Positions 20,136 to 30,808 of a DNA stretch of 64,000 nt are shown here, piece by piece. Each line of letters opens with the position of its first letter. Within the stretch, counting starts at the first letter, position 1. The stretch lies in contig NC_011692.1 in the NCBI RefSeq assembly GCF_000150955.2, positions 62,001 to 126,000 of the forward strand, given 5' to 3'. A program made the translations under genes and the position numbers. This DNA comes from Phaeodactylum tricornutum CCAP 1055/1 (taxonomy: Eukaryota > Bacillariophyta > Bacillariophyceae > Surirellales > Neidiaceae). A model generated the notes under the pieces. It made no database searches. It saw only the letters and a list, made by a program, of their open reading frames with translations, and was not told where the DNA came from.

Positions 20136-21359
20136 TTAGGACGACTGTTGCTTGCTGCGAATCAAGGCGACGAGTTGTCGAATGGATGCGGGCGAAAGTT
20201 CTTCCCTTCGCGAGCGTTCCACTTGTCGCTGGATAAGATAGTCGCGCCATTGGGCCTTCCAGCGTTTGTTGTATACTCCACCAATACCGTAGCCGGGCAA
20301 GATGCGAGCCATGCGGGCACCGACGACCCCAATCACGTTTTGCTGCAGCACGCGCCATCGATCTAGTACGCGTAGGTTCCACGGAGTCTGTGGTGACAAG
20401 GGTCGGTTGTAACAATCCAGGCCCAAAAAGTGCAACGGTCCCGCAATAGTTTGTGCGAGGATGGGCGTTCCCAGCTGGGATAGCGCCTGAACCCTCGAAG
20501 GCTCCATTTCAACGTGATGCGACGCCCAAGCAGCCACGTACTCGGGAAGAATAAAGGACGAGCCCACGACGGTAAAGTCTCGGGTCATCCACAATCCGTA
20601 GGATATGTTCGGGACAGCCTTGACCGAGTTGTTGCCAAAGAGCTTGGCGTAAGCCCTGTCCTTGACAAGCGAAGCTGTAGTATTCACCATAGTGGTACCG
20701 ACAAAGATAGTGGCAGTGTTGCTACTGATAGCTGTGCACTTGGTCTTCGCAGTGTTTTCGTTGTAGCTACCGTTACTTTGCTGATCGAGGGTATCATTCG
20801 TCTTCGAATCCCGTTGATAGTCGTAGTGTTCCGTGACGGTGTGCAGCATGTTGGCGGCACTGTAGGTACTGGCATAAGTCATCCACATCCAAAGATAGGT
20901 CGGTGATTTGAGGTAGGCCCCGGGTCGTTGTGCTACGGCGACACAGGTCTCCCACGCTGATTGCCCGAGGGTGTGCGATCCGTTGGACCGCTGGACCAAG
21001 GCCTTGTCGACGACCGTCAGAAACGGCGATACCAGCGCCGTGACGGCGGTGGCTACAAGGACGTCGCCTACAATCTTCTCCCCGAGATTCGTGGGCCAGG
21101 AGAGCGCTGGGTCTTCACTTGCTTCACTTGAGCTGTGCGAGGGAAGACGAATGAGAGGTGGAACAAAGACGGGATAGCATGGTTTACTGATGGGGGAAAT
21201 CATCGTGACCAAGCTGGTCGACGCGAGTAAAAATTCCGTGCGCGCGGCGATGCTGGTACTGGATAGGATCGTTGATGGTGAATGCGTCGACGGGCTCGTC
21301 GTGAGTTGTTCATGGCGAGGTAAATGAGCGTTAGAGCTGGCGCTGAGTCGATTCGGCAT
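20136..21359 (-). CDS. paralogue B of a tandem pair, probable mitochondrial membrane protein
   Basis: I chose the ATG at 21359 (407 residues); the frame is open upstream only from a TTG at 21446. Residues from about 105 onwards align with paralogue A: NLGEKIVGDVLVA, SPFLTVVDKALVQRS, KSPTYLWMWMTYASTYSA, MTRDFTVVGSSF, GPLHFLGLDCYNRPL, LPGYGIGGVYNKRWKAQWRDYL. The first 100 residues are Ser/Thr-rich with few acidic residues, which fits a mitochondrial or other organellar presequence, and are not shared with paralogue A. Same strand, head-to-tail, so a tandem duplication with divergence of the N-termini is the simple reading. Confidence 0.75.
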   Translation of the reverse strand: MPNRLSASSNAHLPRHEQLTTSPSTHSPSTILSSTSIAARTEFLLASTSLVTMISPISKPCYPVFVPPLIRLPSHSSSEASEDPALSWPTNLGEKIVGDVLVATAVTALVSPFLTVVDKALVQRSNGSHTLGQSAWETCVAVAQRPGAYLKSPTYLWMWMTYASTYSAANMLHTVTEHYDYQRDSKTNDTLDQQSNGSYNENTAKTKCTAISSNTATIFVGTTMVNTTASLVKDRAYAKLFGNNSVKAVPNISYGLWMTRDFTVVGSSFILPEYVAAWASHHVEMEPSRVQALSQLGTPILAQTIAGPLHFLGLDCYNRPLSPQTPWNLRVLDRWRVLQQNVIGVVGARMARILPGYGIGGVYNKRWKAQWRDYLIQRQVERSRREELSPASIRQLVALIRSKQQSS

Positions 21360-21995
21360 GATGGGTTGAAGTTGGGGATAGACAACGAAATCTTTCGCGA
21401 GAACCGTGAACGAAATATAGTTGCGGAAAAGAGATCTGACCGACAACGCTGTGGATATGGTCTGTCCTCTCGAATTGATCTAGTGCCGTGCACTTCTAAA
21501 CCCCGTGGCAAGGAATCACAATCCTGATCATGTATACGAGTATGAGAGATGAAGCTCTACCACTCCAAAGATTTCGCGACAATAAGAACAGCTTGACAAG
21601 GAAAGGAGGACGTGGTCACTTGACTTGAATTCAATAGTGCTGTCACGTTTGCCGGCAGATCGCGAAGAGGTCTCGCAGTGCAGTCGGCCATAGGTAGCTA
21701 GTACAGAAGCATCGCGAGAAAAGTTCGTGTTCCGTAGAAAGAATTCTGCTCACATCACTCTCCAACAGGGACTGGGACGAAGATTCTGGTGCTTCTCGAA
21801 CATTCCTCCAAATAAATTTGTGCGCAGTGTACGGGTCACGTACAGACGACGTGTGGTGAGCGTCCGAAGGGGCGTGATGCTACTCGAACGTAGGAAGAAT
21901 CTCCGCTTCTAGCTAGTAGGGCTACCGATAGTCCCCGAGTGATCGAAAATGCTATCCCATGTCGCTATAAAGTTTTAAAAGTATTCCCCATTTCT
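21360..21995. other. intergenic
   Basis: About 640 bp upstream of paralogue B and downstream of the ABM-domain gene. Short frames only; no feature recognised. Confidence 0.45.
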
Positions 21996-22844
21996 CTATG
22001 CCGACTCTGCCGCATCCGTAGATGGTAAAGTCTGGGCTTGTTTCGATGTTTTGGTTTCCTTCTTTACCCGGGCTACTCGCCAAGAACAGTTCAAAAGCTG
22101 AACCCAAGTCGGCTGGTCCTCTCTCGGAAAGAGCCACCAATTTAAAACATACTTGGTTACAACCGGCATGATCACGTATGTGGTCATCAAGACAATCAAC
22201 ATGACGGATAGGGCTTGCTTGCCGGTTGGAGACAAGCTATGCCAGCGCATGATGGTGTTCTGGGTTAGATACCGCGATTGCAACCAAATCACGAGAAACG
22301 TCACAACTGCCATTTTGGCTCGTGGCGGTGGTCCTCCTCCGTTCTTGTTACCGTCGGATACGTGAAACCAGTATTCCAGCGAGTGATACGAAACCTTCAT
22401 GGGTTCTTCCGAAAACGCGTACGCCTTGTCAATATGCAGCTGCCGCTCACTCGAATCCATCCATACCTGCAAATTGTCGTACGTATCGAAACGCACCACC
22501 GAAACGTACTCGTGCGACTCGCAGCAGTTCGGCCGAATGATTTCGGCGTCCAAAAAACCTGTAAAACGCCGGAGCAGCCGTCCAATCTCCATCACCCATT
22601 CTTCAAACAGCGCTTCTTTGCCCGGGACAATATTGTGCCGGATAAAAATGGTCAACGGATGCTTGTTGTGGACTGGTGGTCGGTGGTCTCCGAATCGAAC
22701 CTCGCGTGAGGAACGGAAAGGACTACTCAAAGGAGTGGTACCACTACTACCAGCAGCAGTGTTGGTGAGAGCTTCTCCAACATCACCGACCGAGCTGGTC
22801 GTGAGACCTGACTCGCAGGTGGAAAGAGTTTCCTCCCTATTCAT
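21996..22844 (-). CDS. ABM-domain (antibiotic biosynthesis monooxygenase-like) membrane protein
   Basis: Single-exon protein of 282 residues, ATG at 22844. Residues about 60-160 match the ABM ferredoxin-like fold: HPLTIFIRHNIVPGKEALFEEWV, then GFLDAEIIRPN, YVSVVRFDTYDNLQVWMDS, and a long helix. Two hydrophobic segments follow (AVVTFLVIWLQSRYL and ALSVMLIVLMTTYVIMPVVTKYVL), so the protein is membrane-anchored, with a basic C-terminal tail. Bacterial relatives with the same ABM-plus-two-helices layout are known but poorly defined. ABM domains act on small aromatic or quinone-like substrates without a metal or cofactor, or degrade haem; which applies here cannot be told. The polar N-terminal 55 residues look disordered. 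Confidence 0.75.
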   Translation of the reverse strand: MNREETLSTCESGLTTSSVGDVGEALTNTAAGSSGTTPLSSPFRSSREVRFGDHRPPVHNKHPLTIFIRHNIVPGKEALFEEWVMEIGRLLRRFTGFLDAEIIRPNCCESHEYVSVVRFDTYDNLQVWMDSSERQLHIDKAYAFSEEPMKVSYHSLEYWFHVSDGNKNGGGPPPRAKMAVVTFLVIWLQSRYLTQNTIMRWHSLSPTGKQALSVMLIVLMTTYVIMPVVTKYVLNWWLFPREDQPTWVQLLNCSWRVARVKKETKTSKQAQTLPSTDAAESA

Positions 22845-23477
22845 TCGGCTGGTTGCTAGTATGGTAAGGGTCTGACTGTGGAGGAGGATCTGCCGAGCGA
22901 GATTTGGCGTCTCCTCAAGCTCGAGAGGTTGCCTTCGGCGATTTGCTTGCTCATCACTTGACTGTCAGTCGTTAACTGGGAGCGAGAAAAACGTGATTCT
23001 GTTGGAACAACAGGGAACAACTTGGTCAGATTCACAGCGAGAAGATTATGTCGCAGAGGGACTCGATCGAATTCGATATTTTCATGTCTATTGGGTCGGT
23101 CTGCTTTATGTGCCCTTTTTTTAAAGGCCAAGCGCCAGAGTAAATTGGCGGTTCCGGAATGATTCATACTGGTATGGTGGGATGTTCCTAAAATAGTTTC
23201 AGTAAAGCAACAATCTTTGGAGAGGACCGATTCCTAAGCTTACATAGATAGTATAATACAATGAGAGAAACGCCATCACAACTGACTCATAACCGTGCAA
23301 TACTACTACTTTTTAGTTTTCTCCCACTAAGATTCTCTCCTTCTCTCTACTAGCTACGTAGTGCGCGTGAATGTGTGAAAGTGCGAATGTGCCTTTGGCT
23401 GCCTACCGAAATATCTTTGATCCTGCTCACTTGCTTGCGTTTTGCAATAGCAAAACGCTGTAGAACCACTCCTCGTT
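22845..23477. other. intergenic
   Basis: About 630 bp of spacer between two genes in the same direction. The last 150 bases before 23477 are CT- and G/T-rich and probably the 3' UTR of the ApaG gene. No feature recognised. Confidence 0.45.
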
Positions 23478-25871
23478 TTACGTCAAAGCCGGGAGAATGA
23501 AATGGAACATGCCGAGCTGTGCTTGGAGCGGGGTAGAGCTGATTGGCGTCGTGCCATCATCGGCCAACTGCACAAAATTATACTCCCCCTGCATACGGGC
23601 AACGACGGGCGTCTTGCCCAAGAATGGTTTGACCGACAGTGGTGCCGTCGATGTGTATTCGAAAGATTCACCGGGTTTCAGGATGGGTTGACGACCCGTC
23701 ACACCGGGGCCCTGCACCACGTCCTTGTTGACGCTACCAATCGTTTGGATTTCGAAACGACGGGATACAAGTTGCACGGCCTGCTTGGCCTCATTCGTAA
23801 TCCGGATGTTGTACGCGAAACAATGCTTGTCTAGCGCTTCGTCGGAACGTTCGGGGCGGTAACTGGAGGTGACTTGGACGCGGACTTGGTCCGTGACGGC
23901 TTCGGACGAATCGTTGAGCTTGACCGTAATGTCGCCAGTCTTCATGTCCTCGTCGCCAGGTAGGGTCGACGCGGGGGTTGAGGCGGTCGATGGTGTCGCA
24001 GCCGGCGCCTTGCTCTTGTCCGTATCTGTCACAGCGGTCGCGGCCACGGTATCATCCTCGTCGTCTTCCTCTTCCTCCTCGTCGTCATCGTCCTCGGCGG
24101 CACGGAAGGGTTTGACGCGCTGGTCTTCGGGGAAGACAAAGTGGAACATACCAAGTTCGGCTTTGGCGTCACCGCCGGTCTTCAACTGCTCTTCCGTCGC
24201 CGTCTCTTGTTCCGCGTCGAGCGTCACGTAACGGTATTCGCCACGCATACGGGCGGCAATTTCCGTCGTGCCGATCGGGCGGACCGAAAGCGGCGCCGTC
24301 GACGTATATTCAAAGACTTCGCCAGGCTTGAGCACCGGGGTACGTCCAGTGACTCCCTCGCCTTGTACAACGTCCTTCATACTGGACCCGACGGTTTGAA
24401 TTTCGAAGCGGCGCCCGAGCAGCTGGATGGTGTCAGTGGGAGAGTTGTTGGTAATCCGGATGGTGTACTGGAAACAGTGTTTGCGCATGGGCGGATCGGA
24501 CTGTTCCTTGTTGTAGACGGAAGTGACCTGTACTTCGAGATTGTCTGTGACCGTGGTGGAAGAGCTTTCGACCTTGATTTTAGCGTCGAGTTCACCACGT
24601 GTGACATCGTCGTCGCCGGGAAGGCGGGGACGGCCACCAGAGGCTTCCGCGGCGGCGGCTTCGCGGGCCTTATCGGCACCCGACTTGGGCCCGGCTGGCA
24701 GACCATCGTCATCATCGTCATCCTCATCGTCGTCCTCGGTAATATCGCTACCGGTCCCTTCCGCCTGTCCGAGTTGCTGGCGCCGCATTTTCTTGACTTC
24801 GTCGCGGGCTTCCTTGAGAGCCTTTTCCATGGCCTTGGTGCGTGACTTTGGCGTATCCGGCACTTTACCGAGAATTTCCTTGGCGCGTTCGCGTTTTTTC
24901 TTGTTATCTTCTTCAATTTCGTCCATAAGTCGGCGCATGGTCCGTTCCCTTCGTTCCTTGGCTTCCTTATCTTCGCGGACACCGGGATTGCGCATATCTT
25001 CTTCGTATTGTCGCTGTTGCTGATCGAGGTTCTTTTGTCGTTCGACCATCATGGCGCGTCCGCGAGCGGCGCGTTCGGCCCGAATTTCCCGATCCATCAT
25101 GGAGGCGGCCCGGGTAGGCGACAAGCCAATGTCGTAAATTTCCGTGTGCACTGCGTATCCCTTGGTGCCGGTTTCGATGCCGGGTGGGGGTCCTCCTAAC
25201 TTGGTGGCGAGTTTTTGGAGTTGATCAATCTGTTCCTGCGCCTCGCCGAGCTGTATGGCATCCCGCAAGCGCTCGTTGACAGCGAACCAGGGATCTCTGG
25301 CGAGACGACGCTTGAGGTCGTTGTTCGCTTCAACCCATCCAGCGTGATCTTTCCGGCGACGGAGATCGGGCAAGTCGGATTTGCGAATCTGTCGCATGAC
25401 GGTCAGGTTCTCTTGACGTTCCGCGGTGGAGAGTTTCTGCGTGAGTTGTTCGTCCGGCACTGGCGGCGCGAGTTCTTGTTCGTTCTGAAAGACGCGCGAG
25501 GGACGCGGCTTAATGAGCGGTTTGGGATCAAAGGGATCCAACTTCAAGCCGGTAAAGGGAGATTTGGCGGCAGCGGCGGTGCTGGAAGAATAGCGCGACA
25601 ATCCCACGTCGTCGTCGTCATCATCTTCGTCTTCCTCGTCACTGTCCTCTTCGTCACTGTCTTCGTTGTCCATACCGAGAAACGACTTTTTGTTGCTGTC
25701 GCTCGCGTACAACGACACGTCGGTGCGCGGAGACGACCAAGGAGCGGCGGTGAGGACGTTGTTCGTCGCGGTGTTCGGCCAACGAGTCGGTGTAAAGGCT
25801 CCCACGTTTGGTAGCAACGCTGCATTGCTCAATACGACCGCCAAGGCGAACGAACGAATGGAAGCCTTCAT
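23478..25871 (-). CDS. plastid-targeted protein with two ApaG domains
   Basis: Single-exon protein of 797 residues, ATG at 25871. The N-terminus is a signal peptide (SFALAVVLSNAALLPNVGAF) ending in VGAF|TPTR, with Phe at +1 (A25|F26), the diatom plastid motif. An acidic stretch follows (EDSDEEDSDEEDEDDDDDD), then a long helical, coiled-coil-rich middle (about 130-380) with many Arg/Glu/Lys residues. Two ApaG (DUF525) domains lie at about 458-590 and 660-795. Each has VQVTS.Y, KHCF.Y.IRITN, RRFEIQT(V/I)GS, KDVVQG.GVTGR.P(V/I)LKPGE, (F/S)FEYTSTAPLSV and R(M)(R/Q)GEY. ApaG is a beta-sandwich found in bacteria and in eukaryotic SCF and polymerase-delta-interacting proteins, with suspected ligand or phosphate binding but no firm activity. 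The tandem copy and coiled coil suggest a scaffold in the plastid (inference). The acidic GAA/GAC runs near 24055-24110 and 25600-25660 make the locus slippage-prone. Confidence 0.8.
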   Translation of the reverse strand: MKASIRSFALAVVLSNAALLPNVGAFTPTRWPNTATNNVLTAAPWSSPRTDVSLYASDSNKKSFLGMDNEDSDEEDSDEEDEDDDDDDVGLSRYSSSTAAAAKSPFTGLKLDPFDPKPLIKPRPSRVFQNEQELAPPVPDEQLTQKLSTAERQENLTVMRQIRKSDLPDLRRRKDHAGWVEANNDLKRRLARDPWFAVNERLRDAIQLGEAQEQIDQLQKLATKLGGPPPGIETGTKGYAVHTEIYDIGLSPTRAASMMDREIRAERAARGRAMMVERQKNLDQQQRQYEEDMRNPGVREDKEAKERRERTMRRLMDEIEEDNKKKRERAKEILGKVPDTPKSRTKAMEKALKEARDEVKKMRRQQLGQAEGTGSDITEDDDEDDDDDDGLPAGPKSGADKAREAAAAEASGGRPRLPGDDDVTRGELDAKIKVESSSTTVTDNLEVQVTSVYNKEQSDPPMRKHCFQYTIRITNNSPTDTIQLLGRRFEIQTVGSSMKDVVQGEGVTGRTPVLKPGEVFEYTSTAPLSVRPIGTTEIAARMRGEYRYVTLDAEQETATEEQLKTGGDAKAELGMFHFVFPEDQRVKPFRAAEDDDDEEEEEDDEDDTVAATAVTDTDKSKAPAATPSTASTPASTLPGDEDMKTGDITVKLNDSSEAVTDQVRVQVTSSYRPERSDEALDKHCFAYNIRITNEAKQAVQLVSRRFEIQTIGSVNKDVVQGPGVTGRQPILKPGESFEYTSTAPLSVKPFLGKTPVVARMQGEYNFVQLADDGTTPISSTPLQAQLGMFHFILPALT

Positions 25872-26661
25872 GATGGAGAGGGGGCAGAGTGTTGCCGTTG
25901 CTTGAGTCGAGTGGGAACTGTTCGATAGCTACTACTGCTACTGCCTTCCGAACAAGGACGATAAACGCTCACGCTTATTATGTTGTGGTGTGTTGTTGTG
26001 TTGCGCTGCGCTGTTGCGCTGTTTCACATTATATTTGGGAATTGACTGTGCGAGAACAAATTCATCTCGCACAAGATCTCTCACAGTAGAGTTTCGTTCG
26101 CGCGCATTCACGCGATCTGTCGACGCAGCTGCGGGAAATTCCGCTGATGCGGTCCGATCCCGAACGAACCTTGGTGTGTACACATCCTCACCCCGCCCCC
26201 TACTCTCCCGTTCGGTTCCAATCTCTTCTCACAGTCAACATGTACATTTATCGAGAGACAGTCGTCTCGAGGCTTTTGGACTATTCCTACTGGTCGATAT
26301 GCTGTCTCGGTTTCATTGACTCGTTGATGACGTAAGCAATCATCAACTTCAACCCTCTCAAATTGTGAATGAGCCCGTCTTTCACCGTTCACCGTCAGTC
26401 AATCCGTACCACGAACACCCCCTTTCGAATACACCGCACTATGACATAGTTACAGCTAACCTACTCTAGAGCGGGCTCGCTCCACAACTGTGCCACCAAT
26501 GATGCCTCTCCAACATCCCCAACCACCTATAGGCCTCCTTTAGACACGCCGAAACGGAACAAAAACGCATTCTACGGATATTACAATTGTCCTTTGTCTA
26601 CAGCACGAAATTCGTAATTCACAGTCCAACGAAGGACCGCTTTCCGTAGAGGCCGCGAGTC
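25872..26661. other. intergenic between same-strand genes
   Basis: This 790-bp region holds the promoter of the ApaG gene and the 3' UTR of SMC3. It includes a GTTGTGTTGCGCTGCGCTG-like GT/GC-rich stretch near 25984-26020. The minus-strand frame at 26108-26392 lacks protein character. Confidence 0.45.
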
Positions 26662-29600
26662 TCAGTCTTCCCCCACCAAGTCGATAGCCGGATCCTCCAC
26701 GCCCTCGGTAACGGTGTCTTCGTCGACCGCGAGACGTACCGCTGCCGCGCTTTGGGATTTACGCTTGCGCGAATCCCGGCTCCAACGCGAGGCGGTCGCC
26801 TTGGACGACGTCCCTACCGTCGCCACTTCCCCAGTCGCCTCCTCTTCGTGCATCAAGTTCGCGATAAAGTGTAACGCATCCTTCTTACTCAACGGGTGGA
26901 TGCGACTCACCTTGTTCTGCAATGAAATTCCGTAACAACGATTCGCAATCGCTACCAGTTCCGGACGGAAGGTACTCACAATGAACTGTGTTGGATTCTC
27001 CGTGGATGTGGCCTGCTTTTGAATCAGATTGGCCACCGCCGCACGGTACGAGGCATCCAACGCCTGGTCCAGCTCGTCCAATATATAAAAGGGAGCCGGA
27101 TCGCACCGTTGAATAGCAAAAATCAGGGCCAGCGAGACCAAGGCCTTTTGACCACCCGACAGCTGGGACATGAGATAGTTTTCGCCCACGGCCGAAAAAC
27201 GTACTTGGATGCCAATACCGCGGTACAAATTGACATCCGGATTGTTCGCGTCGAAACCCTTGGCCTTTTTCGGAGAATCCGCGTTGACGGAATCGTCGTC
27301 CTGATCCGTATCGTTCGCATCGTCCTCCATCGCTTCGTCCATGGCCGTGCGTAAAATGAGCTCACCCGCCCCATTGGGAACGAGCTCTTCAAACACGTCC
27401 TTGAAATGGGCGCTGACCCCGCGAAAGGTACGATTGATGGCCTCGTCCTTCTGTTGGTCGAGACTCGATACGAGCTCCTCCACCTTTTCGGCACCTTGGT
27501 CCAGTTCAGCCTTGCGCACCAGCAGCGATTCGCGCTGCTCACTAAAATTGATGTATTGGTCGAACGCCTTGTTGTTGATGTGCGAATACTTTTTCAACTT
27601 CTTATTGACGCCCTCGATGGAATTTTTGAGTGCCTCAGTGGACTTGCCCGAGTGCTTGTCGAGCTCGGCCGGAGGGGGAAGGGATCCCAATTCCCGGATG
27701 GAGCGCATCTTTTCTTCGCGAGTAGAAATACACATGGAGCGCTACCAGTAGTCAAATAAAGAAATGCCGAATCTAAGTCAGTATACGGCCTTGTCGCAGA
27801 GACGATAGACACAACCGCACAATACACCACAACACGTTCGTACCTTGTTCATGAGCCGCTCAGTTTCGTTCTGCGCTTCTTCGAGGCGCTTAGAAACATT
27901 CAGATACTCGCTCTTCAGCTGTTCCAGCTCATTTTTCACCACAATAATTTCGCCCCGCAACTCCTCGTCCACCCGACGTGACTCTTCCAAACGCCCCTCA
28001 ATTTCGTCTTTGACGCGCAGGGCATCGTCCAATCGGCGCTGGCATTCGGCCAATTCTTCTTGCTGCTCCGCTTGCACCGCGGCTGACGAAAGACGACCAT
28101 GGCTCTGACGCCGACGCCCGTCGACGCCACCTTCCCTTAGCTCGCGTTGACGTTTCAGCAGATTATCGTCGAGTAGACTCTGGAGCTTTTGGCGGTCCAA
28201 ACCAACTTGAGCAACCTTATCACTCTGGGATTCAATCTCGGCAACAAGCCGTGTTTGCGTTTCTTTGAGCGTGGCCAACAGCTTGCGGTCCTCATCGGAG
28301 AGCGTCTGCGTCAAGGGGGTCCCCATTTCGGCCTTGAGACGATCCATGTCCCCGTTCAAGGCAACAATGTCCCGTTCCAAAGGTGGAATTAGCGTCTTTT
28401 CGACCATTTCCACCTGCTTTTTGTGATTTTCTAATCGAGCCTGTATTCGATCAAGTTCCATTTCCTTACCTTGGACCATCCGACTGAGCTCCGCCTGTTT
28501 GCTTTCCTGTCGCTGCAGCTCCTGCATAAGATTCGTTACTTGCTGCTCCACTTGCTCGGCTTCACGACTTTTGCCTTGATGGAGCGTCTCCACGTTTTGC
28601 AAGGCCGCTTGGGCTTCGGTTTGTTTGGCGTGCGCACGGAGCCGAGACTTGGACGTGTCCACGTAACCGCCCGTCAAGGCGCCCTTGCGACTGCACAAGT
28701 CGCCGTCCAAGGTGATTGCGTCGACGCCGTGCTGAGCACTCCATTCCGATGCTATTTCTGGTGTTCGAGCCAGGAGTTTTTTGCCAAAGACGTGTTGCAA
28801 GGCACGTTCGACCTTTCGGTCGTACTGGAGACATAAATCGAGCATGGGACGAATATCGTTAGATTGGGGCAAATTGGGCTGATCGATACGGAGCTGGTTG
28901 AGCGGTAGAAAGGTTACGCGACCGAGCTTGTCGGCCTCCAAGCGCTTCATGAGCCGGGACGCCGTAACGTCGGTGTCCACAACGACGTGAAAGAGCGCAT
29001 TCTGCGCCGCTACTTCGACGGCCGTTTGATACTTGTCGTCTCGCAGAACGAAATTGTCCATGAGCATGCCGAAATACTGATCCGAGGTGAGTCCTTCCTG
29101 TTCGACCACACTCGTTAGCGCCTTGAGTCCCATTGCGGTTGCGCGAGGCATGACCTTGGCGGTGTCTTGTTTGGCCCGTTGAAAAGTTCCCCTGGCTTCC
29201 CGAACTTGATCGTGAAGGGCTTCGGCCTCCCGCCAAGCTTCCTTGCGCGCATCGTGTAGTTCCAAGCGTTGGCGCTTGGTTTCTTCAATGGTTTTGGATA
29301 AAGACTGCAACCCGGCAGCTTGGCTGGTGAGTTGCGAGGTAAGCTTGTCAATCTCCGTCGTTTCTTGCGTAACGGAACGGCGCAAGTTGGCCAGTGTGTC
29401 TTGTTGCGCCTGTACGGCACTGGTTTTATCGCGCTGTGTCGCCAAGAGTTCCTCTACGGAGCTTTGCAAAAAGGCGTCTCGATCTTGTACTGTTTGAAAG
29501 TGCTGTCCCCGACCTTGTTTGGCGTAGAGTGATTCGACCTGACGGGATGCTTCGTCCCGACGAGTGGTCAAGTCTTGCAAGACAGCCACGGCTTGATCGT

Positions 29601-30808
29601 AGGCGGGCTGGACAGTATCCCGCAGGTTCGTTTGGGAGGCCTCAATTTCGGCCTGGACGGCCTCGAGCTCCTTTTCGTTGGACTGTAGCTGTTCCGCGCC
29701 ACTCCGCACAGCTTCCAGAAGCTCCTGACATTCGAGTTGGAGTCTCGTGACGGCCGTAACCCGGCTGGTCTTGTCCTGCTCGTGGGCTTCGAGGGTGGTC
29801 TGGTTGCGCCGGAGCGCGTTAGTTTTTGTTTTGAGCACGGCGTCCTTGTTGCGAATGGCCTCGTGCGTGTCTTTCAATTCTTCGTGTAGTGCGCTGAGGT
29901 TTTGTACGTGGGATGTCCGTGCGTGTTCCAACTGATCGAGATCGTGCCGGGCTTTCCGGAGTTGTTTGTCGTAGAGGACGTACTGAAGGGCCCGGCGTTG
30001 CCGGTCCAAGGCTTGGTAGGCGGTGAGTTCTTCCTTTTCCGCCTGCAATTCGTCGAGCTTGGCTTCAATGTCGTCGAGTATTTCCTGTATTTTGGTAATG
30101 CTGTGTCCGTTTTCCTGCATTTTGGCGAGGCTTTCCGTTTTTTTCTGATCGTAGACGACGGTCCCGGCGACTTCCTTCAAGAGTCGGAGGCGCTCCACGT
30201 CGCTCATGGTACACAGATCTTGTACTTTCCCCTGCTGCACGATGTAATAGGGGTTGGAGCGGGAGAAGCCGGCGCCTTCCAACAAACTCTGTACTTCTTG
30301 TTTGGTCACCCGCTTTCGCTGGAGAAAGAACTCGTCCTTCTTGAGTCCCACGGTCCGTCGCAGGACGACTTCGTCCGAATGCTCCAAGGCGAACCGGTGA
30401 TCGGCATTGTCAAAGACAATCTCGACGAACGCGTTGACGGCCGCACTGCCGGATCCTTCGTGCAGCAAGGCCTGCCGTTCTTCCTGTCGTTGTGAACGAG
30501 TGTGTGCGTGAGAGTGTGTGTGAGAGTGTGAAGCAACAAAGGCAGGTAAGGAGGGATAAAGGCCAAGGTAGGTAGGAAATCGTTGGAATGAGCATCGTAA
30601 AGAGTTCTCCCACAAAAACAACGCAACGTACCTGACGGAGATTAGCGAATCGCGGAGCCAACAAGACGAACTGCACGGCATCCAGGAGATTGGACTTGCC
30701 GGACCCGTTACGTCCCACCACGCAATTGGTGTGCGTTGAAAAGGCTTCGATTTCCGGCTGTTGTCGAAACGACCGGAAATTGCTAATGGTGATTTGTTTA
30801 ATGTGCAT
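26662..30808 (-). CDS. SMC3: SMC3 cohesin subunit, three exons
   Basis: Read as exons 30808..30632, 30483..27844 and 27741..26662, giving 1298 residues (human SMC3 is 1217). Introns of 148 and 102 bp have GT-AG borders. Walker A is GRNGSGKSN (32-40). Exon 2 opens EERQALLHEGSG and holds the AGFSRSNPYYIVQQGK stretch, the first coiled coil, a hinge in the middle and most of the second coiled coil. Exon 3 holds the second-coil end, signature LSGGQKALVSLA (about 1133-1144) and Walker B FYILDELDQALD (about 1157-1168). These identify SMC3 rather than SMC1, 2 or 4. SMC3 pairs with SMC1 in the cohesin ring that holds sister chromatids. Lys107-Lys108 (VGLKKDE) match the lysine pair acetylated by Eco1/ESCO in other eukaryotes. 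The acidic insert near the C-terminus (DDANDTDQDDD) is an extra. The second intron acceptor at 27742 is the best of nearby choices. Confidence 0.95.

Noticed and set aside
24141-25814. Plus-strand frames of 160-235 residues over the ApaG gene
   Set aside because: They are shadows of the ApaG gene; the minus strand has recognisable domains and a plastid presequence.
27845-30495. Many plus-strand frames over SMC3
   Set aside because: They are shadows of the SMC3 coiled coil, whose composition keeps the other strand open.
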